Assembly (NCBI RefSeq): GCF_022024055.1
Contig: NZ_CP091788.1
Coordinates: forward strand, 372,001 to 436,000
Source of the DNA: Prevotella sp. E2-28
GTDB taxonomy: Bacteria > Bacteroidota > Bacteroidia > Bacteroidales > Bacteroidaceae
DNA: 64,000 bases
Direction: 5' to 3'
The notes beneath the pieces are model-generated. The model saw only the letters and a list, made by a program, of their open reading frames with translations. It was not told the DNA's origin and did no database searches. Position numbers and translations under genes: made by a program. This document shows positions 16,837 to 25,679 of the stretch, piece by piece; positions within the stretch are counted from its first letter, which is position 1, and each line of letters opens with the position of its first letter.

Positions 16837-18150
16837 TTATTGATAAACTTTTCTCTTGTCAACCACACGCACAGCCTTGCCTTCGCTCACGGGTAGTGTG
16901 CCGCGAGGAACGAGTTTTACACGTGGCGTGAGCAGAATCTCGTCTTTCAGAGCACGAGTGATATCCTTGCTAAGCTGCTGCAGACGGTTGTAGTCGTCAG
17001 TGAACATCTCAGCCAACTCTACCTCAACAGTCATGTTGTCGTTGTCATCGTCGGTGGTCAGAGTGATGAGGTAGTTGTTGCCCAACTCCTTGAAGTTCAT
17101 CAGAATCTTCTCAATCTGGATGGGGAAGATGTTGACGCCGCGCAGCACCATCATGTCATCAGAACGGCCACGCATACGATCCAAGCGAATATGATTACGT
17201 CCGCAGGGGCAAGAGCGTCCCAATACACGGGTGAGGTCACGGGTGCGATAGCGCAATAGCGGCATAGCTTCACGGCATAGTGTGGTGAGTACCAACTCGC
17301 CAATCTCGCCATCGGGTACGGGCTCAAGAGTTTCAGGATCTACAATCTCTACGATATAGTAGTCTTCCCAGAAATGCAAACCATTCTGCTCTTGGCACTC
17401 AAAACCTACACCAGGACCGCACATCTCGCTCATACCGAATGAGTTGTAGGCCTTAACACCCAGCATGTCCTCAATGCGTTTGCGTTGTTCTTCTGAGTGA
17501 GGCTCGGCACCAATGGCAAGCATCTTCAATTTTGTGTCGCGACGTGGGTCAACGCCCTGCTCCTGCATGACCTCATAGAGACGGGTGACGTATGAGGGAA
17601 CTGCGTGAATGGCTGTCGTGCCAAAGTCCTTGATGAACTTTATCTGACGAAGTGAGTTACCTGCAGCAGCAGGAACAGTAAGCATACCAAGCTTCTCTGC
17701 ACCATACTGGAAACCCAAGCCACCTGTAAACATACCATAGCCAGAAGAATTCTGGAATACGTCGTCAGGGCGTAGTCCTACCATCCATAAGTTACGTGCT
17801 ACCTGGTTAGCCCATTCGTCAAGGTCTTTCTTCGTATGAAGAATAACGGTGGGGTTGCCTGTAGTTCCACTTGATGAATGCAGACGGACGCAGTCGCGCA
17901 GAGGTACGCAAGCCATACCGAAGGGGTAATTGTCGCGTAGGTCGGATTTCGTGGTGAAAGGTAACTTCCGTACATCGTCCAACGTCTTGATGTCATCGGG
18001 CGTGATACCTAGTTCCTTGAATTTCTTTTGATAAATCTCGTTGTTCATGCAGTGGCGAACAGTCTCCTTGAGTCGCTCCAGCTGGAACGCCTCAATCTGT
18101 TCGCGACTCATGGTTTCGCGTTCAGGGTTAAAGTAGAGTTCAGAGTTCAT
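16837..18150 (-). CDS. paaK: Phenylacetate-CoA ligase family protein (copy 1)
   Basis: 437 aa, the usual length. Adenylate-forming enzyme: aryl acid + ATP + CoA gives aryl-CoA + AMP + PPi. Motifs: the P-loop-like SSSGTTGNPT (near 92-101, with Asn where copy 2 has the usual Lys), YNSFGMSEMCGPGVG, and LRYRTRDLTRVLGRSCPCGR followed by RMRGRSDDMMVLRGVNIFP. The start codon and first codons (MNSEL) lie inside a 7-bp repeat array; homology to copy 2 begins only at LYFNPERETMSR, so the true N-terminus could be a few residues shorter. It is probably co-transcribed with copy 2 and the ACT gene. The natural substrate (phenylacetate, indoleacetate or another acid) cannot be read from the sequence. Confidence 0.93.
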   Translation of the reverse strand: MNSELYFNPERETMSREQIEAFQLERLKETVRHCMNNEIYQKKFKELGITPDDIKTLDDVRKLPFTTKSDLRDNYPFGMACVPLRDCVRLHSSSGTTGNPTVILHTKKDLDEWANQVARNLWMVGLRPDDVFQNSSGYGMFTGGLGFQYGAEKLGMLTVPAAAGNSLRQIKFIKDFGTTAIHAVPSYVTRLYEVMQEQGVDPRRDTKLKMLAIGAEPHSEEQRKRIEDMLGVKAYNSFGMSEMCGPGVGFECQEQNGLHFWEDYYIVEIVDPETLEPVPDGEIGELVLTTLCREAMPLLRYRTRDLTRVLGRSCPCGRNHIRLDRMRGRSDDMMVLRGVNIFPIQIEKILMNFKELGNNYLITLTTDDDNDNMTVEVELAEMFTDDYNRLQQLSKDITRALKDEILLTPRVKLVPRGTLPVSEGKAVRVVDKRKVYQ

Positions 18151-18268
18151 AGTTTAGAGTTCATAGTTGCTGCGCATTCTAACTTTTGATATTCTTTTTA
18201 TTTCATAGTTCAAAGTCATCGTTCACATGCGCAGCAACTATGAACTATGAACTTTGAACTATGAACTG
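18137..18268. repeat. 7-bp-unit inverted repeat (hairpin) between the two ligase genes
   Basis: The left side runs in 7-bp steps from 18137 (AGTTCAG, AGTTCAT, AGTTTAG, AGTTCAT, AGTTGCT). The right side runs in 7-bp steps from 18241 (TGAACTA, TGAACTT, TGAACTA, TGAACTG). Positions 18158-18177 and 18227-18246 are perfect 20-bp inverted copies. The array overlaps the start codon of the downstream ligase gene. It resembles the elements at 37659, 38911 and 39548. Confidence 0.9.
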
Positions 18269-18270
18269 AC

Positions 18271-19578
18271 TTACAGTTTTCTATTATCTATCACGTGAGC
18301 GCTCTTACCCTGACTGCGCTCAATGGTGCCAGGTGCTTTGAGCTGTACCTTGGCGGCGATACTGAGCACGCTCTTCAGCTTAGATGCCAGTTTCTTCTCC
18401 AGAGCATCAACAGCAGCGGGCGTATCGAAGGTAGAGGTAAATACCTCCTGACGTAACTCGGCCTGTACGAGCAGGGTGTCGAGGTTCTTTTCACGATCTA
18501 CGATGAGCATGTAGCGTGGTGCAAATTCTGGCAGCGACAGGATGACGCTCTCTACCTGTGATGGGAACACGTTGATACCACGGATGATGAGCATATCGTC
18601 GCTTCGGCCTTGGATACGACCCATACGTACGTTGGTACGTCCACAGTCACAGGTGCCAGGTATCAGCGAACAGAGGTCGCGTGTGCGATAGCGCAGCAGA
18701 GGCATACCTTCCTTCGTTAGTGTGGTAAACACCAACTCACCTGTCTGTCCAATGGGCAGAGGTTCCAGTGTGGTGGGATTGATAATCTCAGGATAGAAGT
18801 GGTCCTCGTTGATGTGCGAGCCGTTCTGCATCTGGCATTCGTAGCTCACGCTGGGACCCATAATCTCTGACAGGCCGTAGATGTTATAGCCTTTCAGTCC
18901 CAGCTTGTCCTCAATTTCCTTGCGCATCTGCTCTGTCCAGGGCTCGGCACCGAAAGCACCGATACGCAGGCGGATGTCGTTTTTGCTGATGCCCAGCTTC
19001 TCCATTGTCTCGGCCAGATAGAGGGCATACGATGGGGTACAGGCGATACCTGTGATGCCCAGGTCGCGAATCAGTTTCAGGTGTTTCTCTGTGTTACCTG
19101 TGCCGGCAGGGATGACGCTCGCACCCATGTGCTCCACACCATAGTGGGCGCCCAGACCGCCAGTAAACAGTCCGTAGCCGTAGGCCACAGAGAAGATATC
19201 GTCACGAGAGACACCAAAGGCTGTCAGACAGCGAGCCATTGTCTCGCTCCACACACCAATGTCCTTACGTGTATAACCCACGATAGTAGGCTTACCTGTG
19301 GTGCCGCTTGAGGCATGAATACGGATGATTTCGCTCTGCGGGGCTGCCTGAAGACCAAAAGGATAATTATCGCGTAGGTCTTGCTTCGTGGTAAATGGCA
19401 ACTTCTTGATGTCCTCGATGGTCTGAATGTCATCAGGACGAATGTCCATTGCCTGAAGTTTGTTGCGATAGAAGGGCACGTTATGATATACGTACTCTAC
19501 GATCTTGTGAAGTCTCTTACCTTGCAGCGCGCTCATTTCGTCGCGACTCATGCACTCTTTGTTAGGATTCCAAATCAT
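18271..19578 (-). CDS. paaK: Phenylacetate-CoA ligase family protein (copy 2)
   Basis: 435 aa from the ATG at 19578. A longer open frame to 19635 would include the promoter element at 19605-19612 and is rejected. Motifs: ASSGTTGKPT (canonical Lys), YNIYGLSEIMGPSVSYECQ, and LRYRTRDLCSLIPGTCDCGR followed by RIQGRSDDMLIIRGINVFP. It is clearly homologous to copy 1 along its length but well diverged, so the two probably act on different acids or one has a specialised role. It is the first gene of a unit with copy 1, the ACT gene and perhaps the protease, and is divergent from an ADP-forming acyl-CoA synthetase that could run the opposite, ATP-yielding reaction. Confidence 0.94.
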   Translation of the reverse strand: MIWNPNKECMSRDEMSALQGKRLHKIVEYVYHNVPFYRNKLQAMDIRPDDIQTIEDIKKLPFTTKQDLRDNYPFGLQAAPQSEIIRIHASSGTTGKPTIVGYTRKDIGVWSETMARCLTAFGVSRDDIFSVAYGYGLFTGGLGAHYGVEHMGASVIPAGTGNTEKHLKLIRDLGITGIACTPSYALYLAETMEKLGISKNDIRLRIGAFGAEPWTEQMRKEIEDKLGLKGYNIYGLSEIMGPSVSYECQMQNGSHINEDHFYPEIINPTTLEPLPIGQTGELVFTTLTKEGMPLLRYRTRDLCSLIPGTCDCGRTNVRMGRIQGRSDDMLIIRGINVFPSQVESVILSLPEFAPRYMLIVDREKNLDTLLVQAELRQEVFTSTFDTPAAVDALEKKLASKLKSVLSIAAKVQLKAPGTIERSQGKSAHVIDNRKL

Positions 19579-19604
19579 GTCTATGTTTTTAGGTTTGTGT
19601 CCTG

Positions 19605-19612
19605 CAAAAGTA
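19605..19612 (-). promoter_or_regulatory. -7 promoter element of the ligase unit
   Basis: TACTTTTG on the minus strand, 27 bp before the chosen ATG at 19578. It matches TAnnTTTG and shows that the longer reading frame is not translated from its first ATG. Confidence 0.75.
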
Positions 19613-19653
19613 CAATAAATATTGCGTTTAGCCAAAAAATCCCTTTGAAAGTT

Positions 19654-19684
19654 TTTGCCTTTTCCCTTATTTGTATTATTTTTG
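19654..19684 (+). promoter_or_regulatory. Promoter of the acyl-CoA synthetase gene
   Basis: TTTG (19654-19657) and TATTTTTG (19677-19684), 19-bp spacer, 20 bp before the ATG at 19704. Back to back with the ligase promoter. Confidence 0.8.
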
Positions 19685-19703
19685 CATCAAAATACTATAA
19701 ACT

Positions 19704-21761
19704 ATGATAAACAAACAACTTCTTCAGCCAGAGAGCATCGTGGTAATTGGTGGCTCAAATAATGTGCATAAACCTGGTGGTGCCGTAGTGCGTAATCTGT
19801 TGAGTGGTGGCTACGAGGGTACGTTGCGTGTAGTGAATCCCAAAGAGGATGAGGTACAGGGTATCAAGGCTTTTCATGATGCTAGAGAACTGCCACCTAC
19901 AGATCTGGCAATCTTGGTGGTGGCTGCTAAGTATTGTCCTGACTATGTGGAGCTATTGGCTAAAGAAAAGAATGTTCGTGCATTCATTATCATATCGGCA
20001 GGTTTTAGTGAGGAGACGCATGAGGGAGCAGAATTGGAACAGCGCATCCTGGATATCTGTGACCAGTATGGTTGTGCGTTGATAGGGCCAAACTGTATAG
20101 GTCTGCTCACACCTTGGCATCACTCGGTGTTTACACGTCCTATTCCCCATTTGAATCCTAAAGGTGTTGATTTTATTAGTGGCTCTGGTGCAACAGCAGT
20201 TTTTATTTTGGAGAGTGCAGTAAGTAAAGGCTTGCAATTCAATAGCGTTTGGTCGATTGGTAATGGTAAACAAAACGGTATCGAAACGGTATTGGAGTAT
20301 ATGGATGAACACTTCGATGCGGAGCGTGATTCATTGGTGAAACTATTGTATATTGAAAATATTAGTGACCCTGATAAATTGCTGTATCACGCTACCTCGC
20401 TCATTCGCAAAGGCTGTCGTATAGCTGCCATTAAAGCTGGTTCTTCAGAAAGTGGTAGTCGTGCAGCAAGTAGTCATACTGGAGCTATAGCCAGTAGTGA
20501 CTCTGCAGTTGAGGCTCTTTTCCGTAAGGCTGGTATTGTGCGTTGCTTTAGTCGTGAGGAGTTAACAACCGTGGGCTGTATCTTTACGTTACCACGCTTC
20601 ACTGGTAAGAACTTTGCGATAGTTACTCATGCTGGTGGCCCTGGCGTGATGCTGACAGATGCCCTGTCTAAGGGAGGAATGCAAGTCCCGCCGCTTACAG
20701 GGCCTGTGGCAGAGGAGTTGAAAGAAAAACTGTTGCCTGGTAGTAGCGTGGCCAATCCAATAGATATCCTTGCTACAGGTACGGCTGAGCATCTGGGTAT
20801 TGCTATTGACTACTGTGAGCGGATGGAGGATATTGATGCTATCATGGTGATTTTCGGCACGCCAGGACTGGTCAAGATCTTCGAAGTCTATGATGTACTG
20901 CATAAGAAGATTCAGGAGTGCAAGAAACCTATCTTCCCTATCTTGCCTAGTGTGAGTACGGCTGGTCCAGAGGTTCAGGAATTCTTGAAACGTGGTCATG
21001 TGAACTTTTGTGATGAGGTGACGTTGGCTACAGCACTGACGCAGATTATGAAGACGCCTGCTCCTGCCGAGCAGAATGTAGTGATTAATGGTGTCGATGT
21101 GCCAAAAATAAGGAAAATCATCGATGGGATTGATGAAGATGGTTATATCATGCCTAACTTGGTTCATGAGTTACTATCCGCAGCAGGCATCCCTACGGTG
21201 CCAGAATTTGTTAGTGCCAATAAAGAGGAGGTTGCGGCCTTTGCCGAGAAGGTTGGTTTTCCTGTGGTGGCAAAGGTTGTTGGCCCTGTTCATAAAAGTG
21301 ATGTGGGTGGCGTGACGCTGAATATCCATTCTAAAGAGGTTCTCTGTGCTGAGTTCGACCGTATGATGCAAATACAGGATGCTACTGCGGTGATGGTACA
21401 AAAGATGATTCGCGGCACAGAACTTTTCATCGGTGCCAAATATGAACCCCGTTTCGGACATGTGGTGCTCTGCGGACTGGGTGGTATTTTTGTTGAAGTA
21501 CTCAAAGACGTATCCTCAGGTCTGGCACCCCTTTCTTACGAGGAGGCATACTCAATGATTCACTCCCTGCGTGGTTATAAGATACTGAAAGGAACACGCG
21601 GTCAGAAAGGTATCAATGAGCGTAAATATGCTGAGATTATCGTGCGCCTCTCTACTCTTCTGCGTTTTGCCACGGAGATAAAAGAAATGGACATCAACCC
21701 CTTGCTCGCCGACGAGGCCGACGTTATTGCAGTTGATGCCCGTATCTTAGTGAAAAAATAG
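19704..21761 (+). CDS. ADP-forming acyl-CoA synthetase (fused alpha and beta domains)
   Basis: 685 aa. Reaction of the family: acyl-CoA + ADP + phosphate to acid + CoA + ATP. N-terminal CoA-binding domain (about 5-130), succinyl-CoA-ligase-like domains with GPNCIGLLTP and the phosphohistidine candidate in SSHTGAIAS (His near 256), then a C-terminal ATP-grasp domain (about 470-685) with AKVVGPVHKSDVGGV and MDINPLL. Next to two aryl-CoA ligases and an ACT protein it probably conserves energy from acyl- or aryl-CoA products of amino acid fermentation. Indolepyruvate or other keto-acid oxidoreductase genes, common companions, are not in this window. Cytoplasmic. Confidence 0.92.
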   Translation: MINKQLLQPESIVVIGGSNNVHKPGGAVVRNLLSGGYEGTLRVVNPKEDEVQGIKAFHDARELPPTDLAILVVAAKYCPDYVELLAKEKNVRAFIIISAGFSEETHEGAELEQRILDICDQYGCALIGPNCIGLLTPWHHSVFTRPIPHLNPKGVDFISGSGATAVFILESAVSKGLQFNSVWSIGNGKQNGIETVLEYMDEHFDAERDSLVKLLYIENISDPDKLLYHATSLIRKGCRIAAIKAGSSESGSRAASSHTGAIASSDSAVEALFRKAGIVRCFSREELTTVGCIFTLPRFTGKNFAIVTHAGGPGVMLTDALSKGGMQVPPLTGPVAEELKEKLLPGSSVANPIDILATGTAEHLGIAIDYCERMEDIDAIMVIFGTPGLVKIFEVYDVLHKKIQECKKPIFPILPSVSTAGPEVQEFLKRGHVNFCDEVTLATALTQIMKTPAPAEQNVVINGVDVPKIRKIIDGIDEDGYIMPNLVHELLSAAGIPTVPEFVSANKEEVAAFAEKVGFPVVAKVVGPVHKSDVGGVTLNIHSKEVLCAEFDRMMQIQDATAVMVQKMIRGTELFIGAKYEPRFGHVVLCGLGGIFVEVLKDVSSGLAPLSYEEAYSMIHSLRGYKILKGTRGQKGINERKYAEIIVRLSTLLRFATEIKEMDINPLLADEADVIAVDARILVKK

Positions 21762-21784
21762 AGATTGATAAAATCTCGGTATCG

Positions 21785-22867
21785 TTATTTTGGTTGTTCT
21801 GCTTCCAGTCGTTCTACACCACCAGTCAGAGGGTTAAGCCAAAGATGGGTGGTGTAGCGCTTATTGAATAATTCGCCGCTAAGCAGCTCTACATTGCCAA
21901 ACTGTGGTGCAGGATGCTCACTGGTCTGAAGGGCATTGAGGCCTTGATAGAGTGTGACGCGCATCTTGCCAGGTACATTGACATAGACACCACTTTCGTA
22001 AGGTCTCTTCTTTGCCTTTGCTGCTGCTTTTCCATCTACTACAGGGGCTGATACAGTCTTTAGGTCCTCTACACTTACATAAAAAGGTTCTCCGGAAAGA
22101 TCATCGGTATCTACCAGTCCGTTGATTTGAGAAAGACGGAACAATAATTGGCGTTCGAAAGAGCCGTCAGGGTATATCATAATCTCATGCTCCGTTGTAT
22201 CACACTCATAAGTGCCTTTAAATAGACTGGTCAGGGCTTCATCCTGAGTATCAATCTGATGGAGCATTAGGCGTAGCTGCTCTCCGTCCTTCGGCATGAA
22301 ATCAGCCTGCCCCTTAATAAGCAAATTGCGATTCTCGCGCAGATCATAGATTTCTTGAGCGGTGAGTTGAGCCATCTTAGCAGTGCTACCAGCAGAGAGA
22401 ATATCCTGATTCATTATCTGACGTGGGTTAACGCCTTGTTTTTTAGGCCATGGCTTGAACGGGGTTGACTCTTGGGTAACACCTGGCTCTGCATTGATAG
22501 CCAGTAGTCGTCCGTCTTCGGAAAGTGCAACGTTGGCTGCAACAGTTCTGGCATCAAACTTGATGGCATATTTCTTGGTTGAATCAGGCACGGCAATGGG
22601 GGCCTGCTTGATTTGGAGAATACGGTATAGTGTGCTAGGTTCTTGTGCAACGTCTTTCAGTCGCATATAGCGCTGGGCGTAAGCCGCAAAATCACCAGGC
22701 TTATAGGTGGTTTTCTCGACAAGAAATGTGAAGCGTACAGCCGTTTTCGGTAAGAAATAGACTGCTCCTTCGGATGTCACTCCTGGTTTGTATTCAGCAA
22801 TTTGCGTCTGCGCACTTACTCCCACACAGGCCATAATGCCAAGAATCAATAAAAACAGTTTTTTCAT
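21785..22867 (-). CDS. Exported DUF4831-family protein
   Basis: 360 aa with signal peptide (MKKLFLLILGIMACVGVSA). The segment GAVYFLPKTAVRFTFLVEKT followed by YKPGDFAAYAQRYM fits the DUF4831 family found in Bacteroidetes (recognised from memory). Mostly beta-rich; no catalytic motif. It lies 20 bp after the NAD(P)HX-repair gene and is probably in the same transcript. Function unknown; likely periplasmic or outer-membrane associated. Confidence 0.82.
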   Translation of the reverse strand: MKKLFLLILGIMACVGVSAQTQIAEYKPGVTSEGAVYFLPKTAVRFTFLVEKTTYKPGDFAAYAQRYMRLKDVAQEPSTLYRILQIKQAPIAVPDSTKKYAIKFDARTVAANVALSEDGRLLAINAEPGVTQESTPFKPWPKKQGVNPRQIMNQDILSAGSTAKMAQLTAQEIYDLRENRNLLIKGQADFMPKDGEQLRLMLHQIDTQDEALTSLFKGTYECDTTEHEIMIYPDGSFERQLLFRLSQINGLVDTDDLSGEPFYVSVEDLKTVSAPVVDGKAAAKAKKRPYESGVYVNVPGKMRVTLYQGLNALQTSEHPAPQFGNVELLSGELFNKRYTTHLWLNPLTGGVERLEAEQPK

Positions 22868-22887
22868 TTTTTATATCTTTCTTCTTT

Positions 22888-24402
22888 TTATTTTTTTACT
22901 TTTAAGAATGCCTTTGGCAAATAATTGATAATGTCACTTGCAATGAGGCTTTCTTCTCCTAATTCTCGGGCGGCCAAGTCGCCTGCCAGTCCATGCAGGT
23001 AAACACCCAGAATACAGGCTTCGCGTTGTTGATAACCTCGAGCTAATAATCCTGTCAGAATGCCCGTTAATACATCGCCACTACCAGCTGTTGCCATTCC
23101 TGCATTGCCCGTGGTATTAAAAGCCACGTGTCCGTCGGGCATGCAGATGGCGGTATAGTGTCCTTTCAGAATAACGTAACCTTGCAGTTTCTCTGCCAGT
23201 TGGCGTGCTTTGCTCAGTCTTTCGTAGCTGTCGATACTCTGTCCTTCCATCCTATCCAACTCTTTGGGATGTGGAGTGAGGATGATGCCTTTGGGTAGTT
23301 GCTGCATCCATGCATGGCGTGTAGCCAATATATTTAGGGCATCTGCGTCGGCAACAATAGGACATTGAGTTCTGCGAATCTGGGATATCATCGCGATGCA
23401 GGTCTGCTCAGCAGTGCCAAGTCCTGGACCAATCCCCAAAGCTTGGAAATCCTCAGTTGCAACAGCTTCAGAGAAAAGTGTTTCTTCTCGGTCAAAATGT
23501 AATATGGCTTCTGGTACTGTGGTCTGTAATATCTGTGCATTTCGTTTAGGGGTATGTACAGTAACCTTGCCAGCTCCGGAGCGCATGCAAGCTTTTGTTG
23601 CCAGAACAGCTGCGCCAGACATGCCGTAACTGCCTCCCACGATGAGCGCATGTCCCATCTGTCCTTTGTGGGCAAAGATGTTACGTGGACGAATAATCTG
23701 TCGGATATCACCTTCCTCAATGCAGGTGTATTGCGCCTCCATCTTGTCGATACCCTCTTTGCTTAGACGGATATCTAGAATCTCTAACTCTCCTATAAAT
23801 TGCTGATTTTCAGCAAAAAGGAATGAAAGCTTCTTCTGCTGTAATGTGAGTGTTAGGTCGGCTCGGATAATGTTGGCTCGAACGTTGTAAGTGTTGTCCT
23901 CTGTCATCAGACCTGATGGCATGTCAATACTTACCACAGTAGCAGTCGAAGAGTTTATATATTTGACAAGTGACGCAAAGCCACCTGCTAAAGGCTTGTT
24001 AAGACCAGAACCGAAAAGTCCATCAATGACAAGCATACCTTTCTCCAAACGTGGCGGGTCAAACTCCTGTGTTACTTCTGTCAGTAGTGCGTTCCCTTTT
24101 TTGCTTATGAGACGGTCTTTGTTTTCTGCACAATCAGCAGAAAGATGTCCGGAGATGTTGAAAAGGAAGGTCTGAACCTGATAGTTTTGGTCTGCCAACA
24201 TGCGTGCAACGGCCAGTGCGTCACCTCCATTATTTCCAGGGCCGGCAAAGATGACCACGGGAACATCGTTCATCCATCTTTCAGTGATAGCTTGAGTGAT
24301 GGCTCGGGCTGAACGCTCCATCAAATCAATTGATTTGATAGGCTCGTGATTTATGGTATATTTATCGAGTTCTTGTATCTGTGAATGGGTAAAAATCTTC
24401 AT
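22888..24402 (-). CDS. nnr: Bifunctional NAD(P)H-hydrate epimerase / ADP-dependent dehydratase
   Basis: 504 aa from the ATG at 24402; a -7 element at 24410-24417 excludes the upstream ATG at 24474. The N-terminal epimerase half contains AGPGNNGGDALAVARML and the SIDMPSGL loop. The C-terminal dehydratase half contains LTPHPKELDRM and the nucleotide-binding AGSGDVLTGILTGLLARG. Together these repair hydrated NADH and NADPH. Divergent from hpt across a 91-bp spacer. Confidence 0.95.
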   Translation of the reverse strand: MKIFTHSQIQELDKYTINHEPIKSIDLMERSARAITQAITERWMNDVPVVIFAGPGNNGGDALAVARMLADQNYQVQTFLFNISGHLSADCAENKDRLISKKGNALLTEVTQEFDPPRLEKGMLVIDGLFGSGLNKPLAGGFASLVKYINSSTATVVSIDMPSGLMTEDNTYNVRANIIRADLTLTLQQKKLSFLFAENQQFIGELEILDIRLSKEGIDKMEAQYTCIEEGDIRQIIRPRNIFAHKGQMGHALIVGGSYGMSGAAVLATKACMRSGAGKVTVHTPKRNAQILQTTVPEAILHFDREETLFSEAVATEDFQALGIGPGLGTAEQTCIAMISQIRRTQCPIVADADALNILATRHAWMQQLPKGIILTPHPKELDRMEGQSIDSYERLSKARQLAEKLQGYVILKGHYTAICMPDGHVAFNTTGNAGMATAGSGDVLTGILTGLLARGYQQREACILGVYLHGLAGDLAARELGEESLIASDIINYLPKAFLKVKK

Positions 24403-24409
24403 AACGATG

Positions 24410-24417
24410 CAAAAATA
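24410..24417 (-). promoter_or_regulatory. -7 promoter element of nnr
   Basis: TATTTTTG on the minus strand, 8 bp before the ATG at 24402, so the leader is very short. Confidence 0.7.
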
Positions 24418-24460
24418 CGAAATAATTGGTAATCCGTGACTTTTTTTCGCATTTTTTTTG

Positions 24461-24468
24461 TAATTTTG
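24461..24468 (+). promoter_or_regulatory. -7 promoter element of hpt
   Basis: TAATTTTG, 26 bp before the ATG at 24494. No clear TTTG box at -33. Confidence 0.7.
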
Positions 24469-24493
24469 CATCAAAATTCACTAATTGCTGTTT

Positions 24494-25033
24494 ATGAGTA
24501 GAGTAAAAGTTTTGGATAAGACGTTTGAGACGTCTATGCCAGAAGCGCAAATCAAGGCTCGTGTCAAGGAACTGGCTCAACAGATTTCAAAGGACATGGA
24601 AGGTAAGAATCCTTTGTTTTTGGCTGTGCTTAATGGCGCATTTATTTTTGCTGCCGACCTCATGCGCGAAATGACCATCCCCTGCGAGATTTCTTTTGTA
24701 AAATTGGCTTCTTACCAAGGTACTATGTCAACTGGTAAGATTAAGGAAGTGATGGGCATTAATGAGAGTCTGACGGGGCGTACGGTAATCATCCTAGAGG
24801 ATATCGTGGAGAGTGGTCTCACCATTCGTCAGATGATTGACTCGCTAGGTACCCGTAACCCTGCATCAGTGCATGTATGTACACTTTTCTTCAAACCAGA
24901 GAAGCTGAAGGAAAACCTCAAGCTTGACTATGTGGCTTTTGAGATTCCAAATGACTTTATTCTAGGCTATGGCTTGGATTACGATCAGCAGGGACGCGGT
25001 CTGAAAGACCTGTATACTTTGGTTGAAGAATAA
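24494..25033 (+). CDS. hpt: Hypoxanthine phosphoribosyltransferase
   Basis: 179 aa from the ATG at 24494. Purine salvage: hypoxanthine or guanine plus PRPP. The PRPP-binding motif reads VIILEDIVESGLT, a variant of the usual EDIIDTG with Glu-Ser in place of Asp-Thr. The LNGAFIFAADL and SYQGTMSTGKI segments fit the family. Next to adk with a 73-bp gap, so probably one purine-nucleotide transcript. Confidence 0.95.
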   Translation: MSRVKVLDKTFETSMPEAQIKARVKELAQQISKDMEGKNPLFLAVLNGAFIFAADLMREMTIPCEISFVKLASYQGTMSTGKIKEVMGINESLTGRTVIILEDIVESGLTIRQMIDSLGTRNPASVHVCTLFFKPEKLKENLKLDYVAFEIPNDFILGYGLDYDQQGRGLKDLYTLVEE

Positions 25034-25106
25034 CGGCCTAACGATATAATGAAAAAACGCGATAACAGATCGAAATAATTATAACACAAAACATTATAAA
25101 TTAGAA

Positions 25107-25679
25107 ATGAAAAATATTGTAATTTTCGGTGCTCCAGGATCAGGTAAGGGCACTCAGAGTGACAAACTGATTGAGAAATACGGACTTGAGCATATCTCTA
25201 CGGGTGATGTTCTTCGTGCCGAGATTAAGAAGGGTACCGAATTGGGTAAAACAGCTCAGGGTTACATTGACAACGGTCAGTTGATTCCCGATGAGTTGAT
25301 GGTTAGCATTCTGGCATCAGTTTATGATTCTTTCGGACGCGAGCATAAGGGTGTTATCTTCGACGGTTTCCCCCGTACAATCCCACAGGCTGAGGCCCTG
25401 AAACAGATGCTCAACGAACGTGGCGACAAGGTGGCTGCCATGATAGAGCTGGCTGTACCCGAGGACGAACTGATGAAGCGTCTGATCCTTCGTGGACAGC
25501 AGAGCGGACGTGCCGATGACAACGAGGAGACTATCAAGAAGCGCCTCGTGGTCTATCACTCTCAGACTCAGCCCCTCATTGAGTGGTATAAGCAGGAAGG
25601 TCTGCACCACCATATTGATGGTCTGGGTGAATTGGACCGCATTTTTGCTGACATTTGTAAAGTTGTAGATGGAATCTAA
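25107..25679 (+). CDS. adk: Adenylate kinase
   Basis: 190 aa. P-loop [15 protein letters not shown] at residues 7-21, the AMP-binding segment [10 protein letters not shown], and [12 protein letters not shown]. The LID region is short ([15 protein letters not shown]) without zinc cysteines, the short-form enzyme typical of Bacteroidetes. Its 3' end overlaps the obgE start by 11 bp, indicating coupling. Confidence 0.97.
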   Translation: MKNIVIFGAPGSGKGTQSDKLIEKYGLEHISTGDVLRAEIKKGTELGKTAQGYIDNGQLIPDELMVSILASVYDSFGREHKGVIFDGFPRTIPQAEALKQMLNERGDKVAAMIELAVPEDELMKRLILRGQQSGRADDNEETIKKRLVVYHSQTQPLIEWYKQEGLHHHIDGLGELDRIFADICKVVDGI

